A DNA stretch of 64,000 nt, from NCBI GenBank assembly GCA_026874595.1, contig CM049316.1:76764676-76828675 (forward strand). Reading direction: 5' to 3'. Below, piece after piece: positions 12,301 through 23,371 of the stretch (position 1 is its first letter; each line of letters opens with the position of its first letter). The stretch is from Sipunculus nudus (taxonomy: Eukaryota > Annelida > Sipuncula > Golfingiida > Sipunculidae). The position numbers and the translations under genes are program-made. The notes under the pieces were generated by a model. That model saw only the letters and a list, made by a program, of their open reading frames with translations, was not told the origin of the DNA and made no database searches.

Positions 12301-15300
12301 CATATCATAACACTGTCAAATATAAAATAATTATGTATTCGTGTTCATGTCATTCATTATTCTCTCAAAATAAAGTACTTATGTATTAGTATTCATATAA
12401 AAAAGGACTAATGTCATTATACTGTAGATTCAAAATAATCCAGCATTTTGATCTATGACATTATAATTTCAAATACCAATACACATCTGCTCATTATTAT
12501 TGTCACATACAATATAAAATATACTTCTTCTTAGTATTAATGTCATCAAAATGACAAATATGAAATGTCACTGCTTAGCATTAATTTCATTATACTGATT
12601 AAAACCATTACCTTGCTGGGTCAATGTAAACTTCGAAATTATATATTTAGTATTGAAATAGTAAATTTATTAATCATGGGACTATCATAATCGCTAAAAC
12701 ATGAAATGCAAGTAGCAAGTAGCTATATAATGACGTAGAGCTATGAATGAATGAATGAATGAATGTTTTATTCTGAAAATATAAGGCCTCAGGCCCATAA
12801 TTCCATAAGTAATTACATAATACCATCCGAATACAATATGATGGTAATAAATAAACAATTGATTAAACAAACAATTTCTTAATACATGCATTCAGAAGTA
12901 TCAATGAATATAATAATATAGTTTAAGAGGTCATTACTGCAATGTACAATAAATAGAAATAAGATATTTGTATTCATTAATATTTAAGAAAACCATATTT
13001 CAAATTAAACAATGCACACATATAGTACACGTATAAATATATATATACATGCACAAATATATATACACATACATACACATGCACATATATATCCACATTT
13101 AGAGATATCTTTACATCTATAAATACGCAAATATTTAACAGGTTAGGATATCTGTCCAAAATACTTTATAGTACATTTTACAAGTATACTTTTTGAAAGC
13201 TACTTTAATACTTCAACAATAAATAAATAAATAATACATAAAGAAATTAAATACTGGCTTATATTTGATCATTTCTTCTTTTAAAAGCATGATATACAAA
13301 AGCTGCTAAATTATTAATGACTGCTGGGTTTTTATTTGTCATAAGTGATACAAAAGATATTTTCCCATGCTTAAAAAGGTATTTAATTCTCAAATCATTA
13401 TATAGTGGACACTTCATCATAAAATGATATTCTGTTTCAACTAAAGCTTCACCATGATTTAAACAGAAGGGACAATTTCTCTCTGTCCAGTGTATCTTAT
13501 CATGCCTTCCTTTTTCAATTTGCAGATTATGAGAGGAAAGCTAAGCTGGTCTTGTAGTTAATATTCATAACAACTTTCAAATACATTTCCATGGTTAATA
13601 ATGATTTAAACACTGAATATGTTTCTAAACGTTTGTTACTTGAAATATTGTTTGACCATTCTTGGGAATAAATATCCTTTAACCTTTGATGCAACTGTAA
13701 CAGAAATAGTTGTGTATCCCCTAAGTCATGAAATATCCAAATATAACCAAAGCCAAGTGAAAAAAGTAGATTTTTAATTTTTGTTGCCCAAGTTTTCCTT
13801 CCAAGTTCATCTAGACGATATAGCTTATAATATAGTTGTCTGGGATATCTGTTTGGTGTCATTTTTAATATTTTTGTCCAATACTTAATACATCTAAATA
13901 CATAATGAATTTTCAAAGGCAGTCTTCCACATTCACCAAGTCCCGCAGCTGTTGGTGATGAATAATTAATCTTTAGAATATACTTGCAAAATTTATTTTG
14001 TACTGATTCAATGTTGTCACAACTTTCATGGCCCCATAGTTCACTACCATAGCATACAATTGGTAGCACCATCCGATCAAAAAGAAAGAGAGATTGATCA
14101 ATTGTTAAATGTTTATACCTACTTATAAATTGTTTAATCATAATAACAGCTTTATTTGCTTGAATTCCTTAGTGTTCTTTCATTTTTGACCATTTAAGAA
14201 AACTTGTGAAAATTCCTCCTAAATATTTATAACTACTAACTACATCAATTGGCTTTCCTTTATAATACCATTTTTCACATCTTCTCAAAACACCACCATT
14301 TCTAAACACAAGAATTTTTGTTTTGTTCATATTAACTTTCATTCCATATAAGTTACAGAAAGTTTCTAATTTATTAATTTGCATTTGTAATCGGCCAACT
14401 GTATCCGCGAAACATACAACATCGTCCGCAAACAAAAGCATTGAAAGTGATCTGGTTTCTGAACTTATAAATATACCTTCTTCTTCAGAATGCAATTTAA
14501 AATACAATTCATTCATAAAGAATGTAAACAATAGAGGGCTGATCATGCAGCCCTGCCTAGTTCCTGTAGTGCATGAAAAATAATCTGTTAAACCATTTTC
14601 AGTCAGTACACAAGATTTTAGCTTTGAATACATAGATTTCAAGATGTTGTATGTTTTCCCTCTAATTCCAATTTTATGCAAAACATGAAATAGTAATTGA
14701 TGTTGTATCGAGTCAAAAACTTTAGAAAAATCTATAAATATAGCATAAAATCTACCTTTTTTCTTTGACAAATATGATTCAGTTAAAGCCATTAAAGTAA
14801 ACATATTATCTATTGTACTATAATTTCTTCTGTAACCAGCTTGTTCTTCCAGAAATCTGTTGTGATTTTCAGCCCATAACATTAATCTTTCGTTCAAAAT
14901 TTTGGTAAATAATTTGCCTACTGTATTTAAAAGAGCTATGCCTCTGTAGTTATTTGGGTCATTTATATTTCCATTCTTATGCAAAGGAAATAAAATTGCT
15001 TTAGACCATTCGTCGGGAAATTGTCCACATGAGAAGACTTGATTAAATAATTTTCCTAATAGTGGTACTAAAATAACCTTATTTTCTTTTAATAATTCTA
15101 CAGAGATACCATCAGGTCCAGGTGTTTTACCATTTTGTAGTTTAGATAGTTGTCTTGATATTTCAGTTTGATTTATATTATAATTTACTTCCATGTCAAA
15201 AATATTATCATCTACCTGTTCATAATATTCATATTTATTCATCTCAGTCATATAACTAATATTTATATTGCTTACATTATCTGTTAATAATTTTTTAAAA

Positions 15301-16859
15301 AATGTTATCCATTCTTCTCCAGTTATATTATTGTTTACCTTCTTTCTTTTGTGAGTTTTCATTTTTCTAAAGATTTCATTGGCTGTAGAGCAAGAAGTTA
15401 ATTGTTCAAACTTTCTTTTGGCTATTTCCTTTTGAAGTCTGGTACATTCTGCTTTAAATTTGGCTTTTATTTGTTTATATATAATGACGTAGAGCTATAT
15501 AATGACGTTAAATGGTTACGTCAAAATAAAAATATGTTATTTGTTAAGGACGATATATGCAGTTCTACTTGTTGGGTATGAACAGAAATTGTTGTATTGC
15601 CAGATATATCATACGTGTGTTTTATTTTCTATTTACCGGTATTAGTATACCATTAGAAAATACAAAATAGGAAATAGGAAATGGACAACCATTAATTAAG
15701 GATAAAAACTTACGTCCTGATGCTACCATGGTAACGGTGATGGAGGTTGACGTAGACGAGCTCTGAAGCAGCACTGTTACCAGGACACCGATCATCATCC
15801 CGGCTACAGGATTGTCAAGGAGACTCCTGCTAGTGAGGGCATCACCAGCAGCGCGACCTGGCGGCAAAAATAGTCAGTATTCAAAACGTGGAGCATTTTT
15901 ATGAATTTATTATTTTTTTGGTTTGTATCCGAGTGCGGAAATTTGTCGAATGATAGTGGGAATTATAACTATTTTTTTAGCATCCTAAGTACATTTTTTT
16001 AATTTTATTTTTATCTATCCATCTGTTTTCATTATAACTTTCCTGATGCTCGTTCGCCATCATTCTGGTTGGTTGAAGAAATCGTTTGTCATGCACTGAT
16101 TGGTTGATCAATTCACTTACCACCAAGTAGTCGGAATGCTGACGTCAGGAAGTCGAGTGAACAGATGAAGAAGTATAAGCACGCGATTACAACAAGCACA
16201 CGAAAAATATAGTTAAGTACTCGTAGTACGCGTCTCTTGGTGGTCAGTTCTGAAGCAAAGAAAGAAATAACGAAGGTATCAAATAAAAACTTTATGGACG
16301 GTTTGGACATGGGTAAAGGAGGATCCGATCACATCTTGGAGTGGAACCGAAAGTTTTTTTTTTTGTTTTTTTTTTTTTTGCATCGGCGGATGCATGCACT
16401 CTGCTTATAATCTGACTAAAATATATTTTCATTATTACGATTTAGGTATCCTTTGGGCGTTTTTACCATTATCTATCATATTTCATTGAGGTCGAACACT
16501 GTTTTTTTTTTATTATAGTAGTATAAATGAATTTGGCTGGTCACTAAAGTTACTACCGTTACGTTAACGTCACAATAATACCAAGACCAGTAGTCTCATG
16601 GGTTAAAAAATAATAATGTATGCGTAATCATTATCGTGCCTGTACAATACCTAGCAAAATATGGTGGAACAGATAGTTACGGATCTGGCATTACTAGCTG
16701 TCTATTTGACTTACCGGACCAGGGTGTTTCTGTCTGTATCACTGTTTCCGTGATGCCCCATGGGTCGTATTCTTTTTCCGATTCATCCTCTGCTTTTTCC
16801 ACCTCTGTCACGTGGGCTTGTGCCTGCGCCTCCTTCTCTTTTTCTAATGCTTTTTCCAT
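8468..16859 (-). CDS. SLC34-type sodium-phosphate cotransporter, gene A (7 coding exons)
   Basis: Sodium-coupled inorganic phosphate importer of the plasma membrane (SLC34/NaPi-II family, closest in character to SLC34A2/NaPi-IIb). Coding exons on the minus strand are 16859-16715, 16249-16121, 15857-15714, 12053-11746, 10877-10763, 10167-10021 and 9396-8468; they join in frame to 1917 nt, about 638 aa, close to the usual family length. Seen: charged cytoplasmic N-tail (1-48), first membrane segment (about 56-88), QSSSTSTS at 123-130, [23 protein letters not shown], an extracellular loop with four N-glycosylation sequons and two cysteines, the second QSSS at 416-419, and a tail with five cysteines between 601 and 609. 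The family has two inverted QSSS repeats forming the transport path. The start is the first ATG after a stop in this frame. One intron carries a LINE. The exon plan matches gene B exactly, so this is a tandem paralogue. Orthology to a single vertebrate SLC34 member is not decided. Confidence 0.93.
10021..10167 (-). CDS. Gene A exon: glycosylated extracellular loop
   Basis: 147 nt between a TTTCAG acceptor and a GTACGTG donor. Encodes a hydrophilic loop with sequons NVT, NIT, NMT and NET and no cysteine. The split last codon becomes the second loop cysteine (C330) after splicing. Two codons shorter than the gene B counterpart, the only internal exon that differs in length. Confidence 0.88.
10763..10877 (-). 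CDS. Gene A exon: start of the extracellular loop
   Basis: 115 nt, acceptor TTTAAG and donor GTACGT, phase 0 to phase 1. Encodes [20 protein letters not shown] then [16 protein letters not shown]. The Cys in YWCKE corresponds to the first cysteine of the large extracellular loop of SLC34 proteins. Same length as the gene B exon. Confidence 0.9.
11746..12053 (-). CDS. Gene A exon: first-repeat core
   Basis: 308 nt. Encodes [19 protein letters not shown], the QSGDR and [12 protein letters not shown] segments, a hydrophobic segment and [11 protein letters not shown]. These are highly conserved SLC34 blocks. The donor is GTATTG after CAG. The acceptor CTGACAG directly borders a 31-bp minisatellite. 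Confidence 0.94.
12081..12270. repeat. 31-bp minisatellite next to a gene A splice acceptor
   Basis: Units start with ACTGTCAAATATCA at 12081, 12112, 12143, 12174, 12205 and 12236, an exact 31-bp spacing. More diverged units with the same words continue to about 12600. The array begins about 28 bp from the exon border at 12053. Confidence 0.88.
12724..12744. repeat. Target site duplication, left copy
   Basis: 21 bp identical to 15478-15498 and directly bordering the LINE tail. Confidence 0.9.
12745..15477 (-). mobile_element. 5'-truncated LINE retrotransposon inserted in a gene A intron
   Basis: About 2.73 kb with the 3' end at low coordinates, ending in a (TTCA)n tail. A perfect 21-bp target duplication flanks it (12724-12744 and 15478-15498). 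The body holds the reverse transcriptase and C-terminal part of ORF2; the endonuclease end is missing and the open frame runs into the 5' flank, as expected for 5' truncation during target-primed reverse transcription. It lies in the sense direction of gene A. The intact duplication implies a fairly recent insertion. Confidence 0.9.
13259..15477 (-). pseudogene. LINE ORF2 reverse transcriptase, disrupted
   Basis: RT blocks seen in order: [88 protein letters not shown] (FADD catalytic box) and YKYLGGIF. An in-frame TAA at 14171-14169 breaks the frame, which resumes directly after it. A frameshift near 13530 separates the last part, which holds [10 protein letters not shown] and a CPFC...EYHF..KCP zinc-knuckle-like end, stopping at 13259. 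Clade (CR1/L2-like or other) not assigned. Not expected to be active. Confidence 0.88.
15478..15498. repeat. Target site duplication, right copy
   Basis: Second copy of the 21-bp target duplication at the truncated 5' end of the LINE. Confidence 0.9.
15714..15857 (-). CDS. Gene A exon: first QSSS repeat
   Basis: 144 nt, acceptor CCAG and donor GTAAGT. Encodes [20 protein letters not shown] followed by [21 protein letters not shown] is the diagnostic signature of the first inverted repeat of SLC34 transporters and is part of the substrate and cation path in family models. The exon ends in phase 1 and joins to Leu. Confidence 0.94.
16121..16249 (-). CDS. Gene A exon: first transmembrane segment
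   Basis: 129 nt between a TTCAG acceptor and a GTAAGT donor. Encodes a stretch containing [20 protein letters not shown] and [15 protein letters not shown], which matches the conserved first membrane segment of SLC34 (CSLD..SSAFQLVGG). Same length and phase as 37577-37449 in gene B. Confidence 0.92.
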
Positions 16860-16933
16860 CAGCTTTGTTTCCACTTGATTTATTGTCCCATTTGCAGGTT
16901 GAACTGACGTTCAATCTTTACCTTGTTGAAATT
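16715..16933 (-). CDS. Gene A first coding exon (N-terminal tail) with 5' UTR part
   Basis: Acceptor TTTTAG before 16933 and donor GTAAGT after 16715. Coding begins at the ATG at 16859; 16933-16860 is leader. Encodes 48 residues rich in Glu, Lys and Ala, ending in TPWS, which matches the TPW sequence just before the first membrane segment of SLC34 proteins. It ends in phase 1 and joins the next exon as Glu. A 3-codon upstream ORF (16891-16880) precedes the start. Confidence 0.75.
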
Positions 16934-19304
16934 CTAAAATAACATAACGGTTATCATATGCATTTGCAACATAGCAAATGTTTTACAGTTCCCATTAGTG
17001 ATTCATATTTTCTTCCAGATGCAAAATATAAAATGGAAGATCCGATCCGAACAAGTGTATTATTTATGGTTGGTTAAGATATGTAACACCGGTTTTAACA
17101 CTACTATACAGGTAACCAACTAATAAGAATGGGATAATTAAGGGTGTTGGAAATGCAAACGTGGCAGATACATAAACGCTTCATATCAATGAAAATAAAG
17201 ATAATAGTCAGAAAGCAGAAAGGAAATACGTAATCATTTAAGTGTAAGGATGTCTTTGTTGTCTTATCACTAGATTTAACAATAACGGGTAATCAATAAA
17301 AATATTAACCATAAAATATTATTTAAATATTAAAAATAATAACTTTTAATGTATAGCGTGTACTGAAAAATAAAATTAATGGATGGACTGCTCAGCAATG
17401 AAAACAAAACTATCTTGTTTTCTGTCCATAATGCATATCGATCGGTAAAATAGTAGTTTTTTTTGTAAAGTGTAAGCACAGCAGAATTTAGTAGTTTATT
17501 TATTGTTAATATGTTTGGAAATATAGATGGCTGTTGTATTAAAAAGTTACTGAAGTTAGTGATACAAGAACAATTATGAAAAATTATGTATAAGGAAAGT
17601 TTGGATTTTGAACTGTACAAGTGCGCCACGTATATTGGCGTTTGTTTTTACTAAAATTGTCATAAATGTTGGTTATATTGTTATACAATGTGCATTGAAT
17701 TTCTAAATTGAAAAAAAAACATTTTAGACGGTTTTACTTTGACAGTCTGACAATCGAATATAATTTATCGCTGATTGTATTGTAATGTCACTGCGGTGGA
17801 TGTAAACACCTCGCGTTACCCGGGAGGCCATCACGTGATACGTGACGTGAAGGCATGAGTGATACAACAGTGATACCATCAGACACGGGGCTTTAAATCC
17901 TCATTATAACTTGTTTATGACGGGTACGCTATCTTTACTGACCACTAGACTTTCCTATAACTGTCCCTTATCTTTATAGCCCACCACTAACGTACCCGAC
18001 ACTTCACAACTACCAAAATAGGGACTTCTATACAAAAACGAAAATTTAACACATGATGACATATTAAAGAATTCACACATGGTATAACTTATATCTGGAC
18101 AGGTTGCATAAGAGTGTCATCGAGGTTTTAAGTCTAGCCGGGGGCTAAATCCAGATTATTTGTCCAAGTTATTTAAAGGAAAATTGTTACTAGGCAGCGA
18201 TCAAATATGATTTAATTATATCCAAAGTAAATACTGCTTATTTTTGTATACACTCTATCAGATATTTAGCAGCTGTTCTGAGGAACAACCTACCTAGGCA
18301 CTGCAAATGCGCAGAAAACTTCGCTGGATTTCAAAGGTTATTATAAACTGGACTGGTTTCAAATGTACGTGTAAAAAGTGTAACTATGATAATAATTATA
18401 TCTGTTCTTAATAATCTCTGTATAGAAATAAGATATCTTCTTTAGTAATGTAAATTCTAGACATTCCTTAATTTTATCGGTCTGTTTTTTTAGTACGCAT
18501 GATTGTAGTATTTTATAGGTTATTGATTGACACATCATTACATGTACACTAATATCATTTTCCCATATATGAATCTATTTTTAATATTTATATGTGTCTT
18601 TTAATTATGTCTTTATACAATCTGCTATATATCGTCTGTGAGAATAGCCAGCGGCTTATATTTTACTATGTTATAAATAAGGACGGAATATAAAATTTTG
18701 TTTTTTTTTTATATTTGTATTTTTGTAAACACTTCACTTTTTTTTTGCTGTTTTAAATTTTAAGTACTTCCGAGTTTCAACGTCTTCATACTAAAGTTAT
18801 GTTAGTATGTGCATTTTTTTGCATTTATGAAAATAACATGAAAGCAATCAAAACTTAGGTTTTAGAAAAATGCAAAGAAAGTATATAAGACCGAACGATA
18901 ATGAACATTAAACATGTTTGGAAACCTTGAGTTTGTGCAGCCTAACCTCTACGTTTGGTGGTACACCTTTCAGATCAACAAAGGATTATAATTAGGGTGT
19001 CATACTGCACACACAAACACAAAACAAAAAGAGCATTTTATGTCTTGTCAAAAAGTTGAAACCTATATGACGCCCTTCTGTTTTTATTAGTTCTTAAAAT
19101 TCTCCACTTTACCTAGTTTTTCCGTGCGATTACGAATATTTTCTATTTCTAATGTAAAATTCTGAAAAAGACATAACATACTAAATATTAGTAATATTGA
19201 TAAAATAATAGGCATTTGGAAAACGCTCAATAGCCCAATTTATATTTGCTCTAAATAATAATTATATTTTCAACCTGTTGCTTTTAAGGAGAACACTACA
19301 TATA
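16934..19304. other. Inferred first intron of gene A, left part
   Basis: No coding similarity seen. AT-rich, with one GC-richer patch at about 17790-17890 containing GGCCATCACGTGATACGTGACG. Confidence 0.5.
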
Positions 19305-19892
19305 TAATCGAAAACATGTTTTGGTATAACCCACCGTTCAGCACGATCGTCAAGTTAAACGTACGCAAAATATTTTTAAAACTTGTGGCCAAACATTTTC
19401 TAAAACAATCACATATTCCGCAAAAGATTCAACCTGAAAATTAGGTACAGCCGCATGAAAAGGTAAAAACACTAATCCAAAACCACAACACAAGGATAAT
19501 CATTGTCCTCTCAATGGGAAATGCATAACTTCCTCCATTGTGTACCAAGCGGACCTGCACATGCAACAACGGTGCAGTTAATACGTACATTGGCAATGAC
19601 CGGAGGCTCCATTAAACAAAGGTTCTACAACCGCAACCAATAATTTAAGCACCGAACTCACTCAAACGAAACAGTACTCGCAAAACGTGTGGTCCTTGAG
19701 AGACAAGAAACAACATTTCACCATAACCTGGTCTATTATTCAGCAATCCAACACAGCTATGACCTTTATAAACCAGTGCAACTTATGTTTGGTCGAGAAC
19801 TGCAATCCAAAGCTCAAGACAAAGGAACTTGCTGAACAAACGCTCCGAAATTGTATCAACTTGTCGCAATGGATCAAGGTTACCAAAGCGTG
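19305..19892 (+). pseudogene. Penelope-like element remnant 1 (C-terminal part with GIY-YIG endonuclease)
   Basis: Plus strand, several frames. First piece (about 19310-19444) encodes WYNPPFSTIV and FLKLVAKHFL, matching the NPPFS...F..L...HFP block after the RT of Penelope-like elements. After a stop, CPLNGKCITSSIVYQAD and YIG are found in shifted frames, then NETVLAKRVWSLRDKKQ, FTITWSII and CNLCLVE, the usual end of the GIY-YIG endonuclease region. At least two frameshifts and two stops. It lies antisense within the inferred first intron of gene A. The RT domain is absent. Confidence 0.82.
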
Positions 19893-19941
19893 AGAAAAAG
19901 AAACGATAACACCGACATCGTAGAAGTTGATTGTCAGTCAT

Positions 19942-19963
19942 CTGATGAGCCGATGAGGCGAAA
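19942..19963 (+). ncRNA. Hammerhead-ribozyme-like core at the end of Penelope remnant 1
   Basis: CTGATGA (19942-19948), a 3-bp stem GCC/GGC with a 5-nt loop (19949-19959), then GAAA (19960-19963): the exact order and spacing of a hammerhead catalytic core with stem II. Penelope-like elements are known to carry hammerhead ribozymes in their terminal repeats, so the position about 50 bp after the endonuclease end fits. I could not find convincing stems I and III or a clear cleavage site, so it may be decayed. Confidence 0.5.
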
Positions 19964-20580
19964 CCGGCGATAGTGAGTCAGATCTATCACTTACCTTAAT
20001 ATACCATGCTCTGTTACTTAACATAGAGAGCTTTGTGACCGCGGAGGAAAGACTGCATTCTCGCAGATCATTTCAACATATATATTTATATGAATGATAT
20101 TTGATTCAGATGACCCTTTCAATACGCCTTATCAAGCCTTTTATTTTTTTTTTTTGGCAATATCTAAAATTAATATTGACACGACTCGTGTCGTAGGTAA
20201 AAAAAATAGGTATATGTAACTTCTGTAAGTTTATGTACAGACACTTCACACGGGAGACACCTCTGAACTATACACTTACATTACGTGATCTGTAATCAGC
20301 ACGTTACATACATAAGTGAAACACGAGTGTTCTTATACAATGTATGAGCTTTGTCAGTTGATATATATGGTGTGACTGGTTGTTAAACAATAACCTTTTT
20401 ATAAACGTCAGTTAAATAAACTTAACATAATTATGGTACTACAGCGGGACAGCCAGAGCGTGATAAGGCTAAAGTCGAACGAATTAAACGTGTAAAATAC
20501 CTGCTTGTGTATGTGTGCAGATGCACGTGCCAAACTGACATGTTAGCTCTGACCACTGACTTAGTGTTCAGGGGTCTTTA

Positions 20581-21143
20581 AAGCCCCGGTCACAACCCAC
20601 AGTGCGTCTTTTTAGTCCGTACGTTTTTTGGGGAGGCCACGGCCGCCACGTTTTTCTGAAAACGTGGGGAGGGAGTGGCAAGAGTAGGGAGGGAGTGCGT
20701 CAACGCATGGTTGCGCAAGGTGTAAGTATGTGGCCCGTGAGCGTTTGCGTGCATCGTACGACGCGCACGTGGTAAGTGAGTTGTACGTGCTTACAACGTG
20801 CTTGTAACGTACGATCTCCGTACGATTACCACGTTTTCGTACGGAGGCAGTGCTTACACGTGCTGCTCACGTACGGTGCCCTTACTCACTAGCATGTTGG
20901 GAGTGCGTGCAAGTGCGATGAACGCGAGTTTTTTTCGCCCGATGTCCGGGGGGGGGGGGGGTGAATCCGTAGCCCGAACGCAGCCCAAGGTCCTCCTGCA
21001 CTAAAAGTGCTTCGGCGTGTCTGCGTGCTCCCAAATCCGTACTGAGGCGGTACTCACCACCTACGGATCCCTAAGTTTTGCCCACGTTTTTGCAAGTAGA
21101 CAGCACGCACTTGCAAATACGGCGGGTTGGGACCACGGCTTTA
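20581..21143. mobile_element. GC-rich nonautonomous inverted-repeat element in gene A first intron
   Basis: Left end TAAAGCCCCGGTCACAACCC and right end, read on the other strand, TAAAGCCGTGGTCCCAACCC form imperfect terminal inverted repeats. The interior is GC- and CpG-rich and full of CGTACG/ACGTGC words, unlike the AT-rich flanks. No transposase frame. Probable MITE-like element; the target duplication cannot be fixed because both borders read TTTA. Superfamily not assigned. Confidence 0.65.
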
Positions 21144-22316
21144 CGTTGTGGTTTTGTAAAAAGGTTCCATTGTAACAAACAGGTTCCACGCAGAGCGCCT
21201 GCGTCCATGCGTGCGGTCAGGGGTGCTTTTTATACACACGAGGAACCTGACAATCACACGGTGACAAAAAATCCTTGTCAGTCTGCATTGAATTAAAGAT
21301 TTAGACATTATTCGTCATTAATTACCGCAACCACTGAAAAGGTCGGAAGTATATGTCGTAAAAATACGTAAAAATATGTAAAAATATAATATATATATAT
21401 ATATTATAAATTGGGTATATTATAATATATTTACTCTACACTTATATGTGTCGAAGAGACCAACACTGTTATATAATATATAATATAGTTCCATCGCTGA
21501 AGGCAAGTTGAACGATAAAATATTGATATTAAGAATAATGATTGATTTCTATGTTCAAAGATTGCAATTATGAATGAAATTTTAAATCATCTGCCACAAA
21601 CTACCAATAACTTCCATTCGACTGGTGTTCCCGTTGGTCTCCGTGCCATTGTTAAGGTTTTGCAAACATATAAATAATTCATATAGTGATGATTATTATC
21701 TGTTTATGTCTCTAACTGTGTGAGGAGATCGCGAAAATGGAACCATCACAAAACACTGAAAAATTAAAATTTCAACCGCACAAACTACAGTATTTGTTAC
21801 CCCACCCCACCAGCTATCCAGGGAGGTTTTCAACGAGCAGAGTGAGACTGCTTTTCGTTTCAGTACCTCCGCTTACCACTCTTATCTGCTTTCCCCCTAA
21901 TAAACCCTCGTATTTTTAATCAATAAAACATTGGATTTATAAGCTGTCTCTTTATGATAATGGTGTGATAAGGCCCCAACGTTATTTATAAATCTGAGAT
22001 TTCAGAAACATCAAAGCACAGATCCGGATGTTTAGAAGCGAAAGGTTTCCGGGTGTACCAAAGAAGGTTAACACTTGACTGAAAACATAGTATATTCTAA
22101 AAAATCAGTTTTTCATTAAATTAAATAATTAGTATTACTAATTGTGTATTCAGGGTAAATAAACCGAACAAAAAAAGTTCACAAAGCTTGACTGGTTAAG
22201 AGGGTTACAAACCTTCTGAGTCCCAAATAAAATATCACCTTTCTTTGATAAATAATATTGTTCTTTTTCCTTTAGAAAAAATGTCAAAATTTTACATTAT
22301 GAATATCACCAATTAT

Positions 22317-22319
22317 TAA

Positions 22320-22362
<43 letters not shown>
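22317..22362. repeat. (ATT)n microsatellite
   Basis: About 15 ATT units. Confidence 0.95.
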
Positions 22363-23102
22363 TATTGTAAAATTAATAATATTATATAAAAATCATATAA
22401 CGTTGTTCCAACAACATCGTTTCTATGTATTTTTCTTAAGAATGCGTACTTTGTATATAGCTAAACTGAAGAGAAAACCAAATATCGTCAACATGGTAAC
22501 GAGCATGTCTGTCCGCCTGGTCAAATGTCGATCGCAGAGACCTCTAGTGGCAATGAATATCATCTTTGCGGCAGCATGGTTTAAAGGCGTACTTGTTATC
22601 TACAGCAGCGTCTATGGTGAGATGTGTCAAGGAAATAGGTTTGTTCTTGTTATACCAAAAATAATCTTATTTAAAATTCCTTACAATCAAATGTTATACA
22701 CACTACTGGACGGGTGTGACGTAGATTGGGGATTGTACATCGTGTTAATGGTTTTCTGGTGGTTATAGTTTTAAAATAATTAATTTTCTAGGTCTGCACA
22801 AATAAAACATTTGCTTTTCATAACTACTAAACACGAGGGTGTCAACTATAGAAAGGACTTCATGACTTAACAGAGTCTACGGTGCAAACTCGGCCAGAGG
22901 AAGGGCCAAGGAAAGCATCCTCGAATTACTTCAAGAGAGACAAGGTGTACAAAACCCAAGCATCAGAACAAAACTGGGGCCTTGAATATTAAGTGTTTAA
23001 TGGATATAATGGTAGCCGAAGAAAGTTAGAGCAATAAAACAAAGCCACAATACAAGATAACTGTCTGAAAGGCAACAAAGAGAACCCACACAACAAAGGC
23101 TA

Positions 23103-23371
23103 TGCAACTACCGTAACAAATCTGACTGTCCTCTCAATGGGAAGTGCCTAACCCCGTCCATTGTCTACCAAGCCGACGTACACAATAACGGTACAGTTAA
23201 CTCATACATTGGCATGACCGGAGGCCCCTTCAAACAAAGGTATTACAACCACAAGAAATCATTCACGCACAGGACCCATTCAAACGAAACCGAACTTGCC
23301 AAACACGTTTGGACTCTGAAAGACAAGCAACAAAGCTTCACTATCACCTGGTCTATAATCCAGCAGTCAAT
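23103..23371 (+). pseudogene. Penelope-like element remnant 2 (GIY-YIG endonuclease)
   Basis: One open frame of about 89 codons without a start: CNYRNKSDCPLNGKCL, SIVYQADVHNNG, SYIGMTGGPFKQRYYNHKKS, NETELAKHVWTLKDKQQ, FTITWSIIQQS. This has the VY..YIG core, the Arg/His block and the Glu of GIY-YIG endonucleases in the Penelope type. It is cut off by AT-rich sequence just before the CNLC box. Closely related to remnant 1, same strand, 3.6 kb away; better preserved. Confidence 0.85.

Noticed and set aside
22403-22768. 121-codon frame with ATG
   Set aside because: No recognisable domain, no splice or promoter support, and lies in an inferred intron among repeats.
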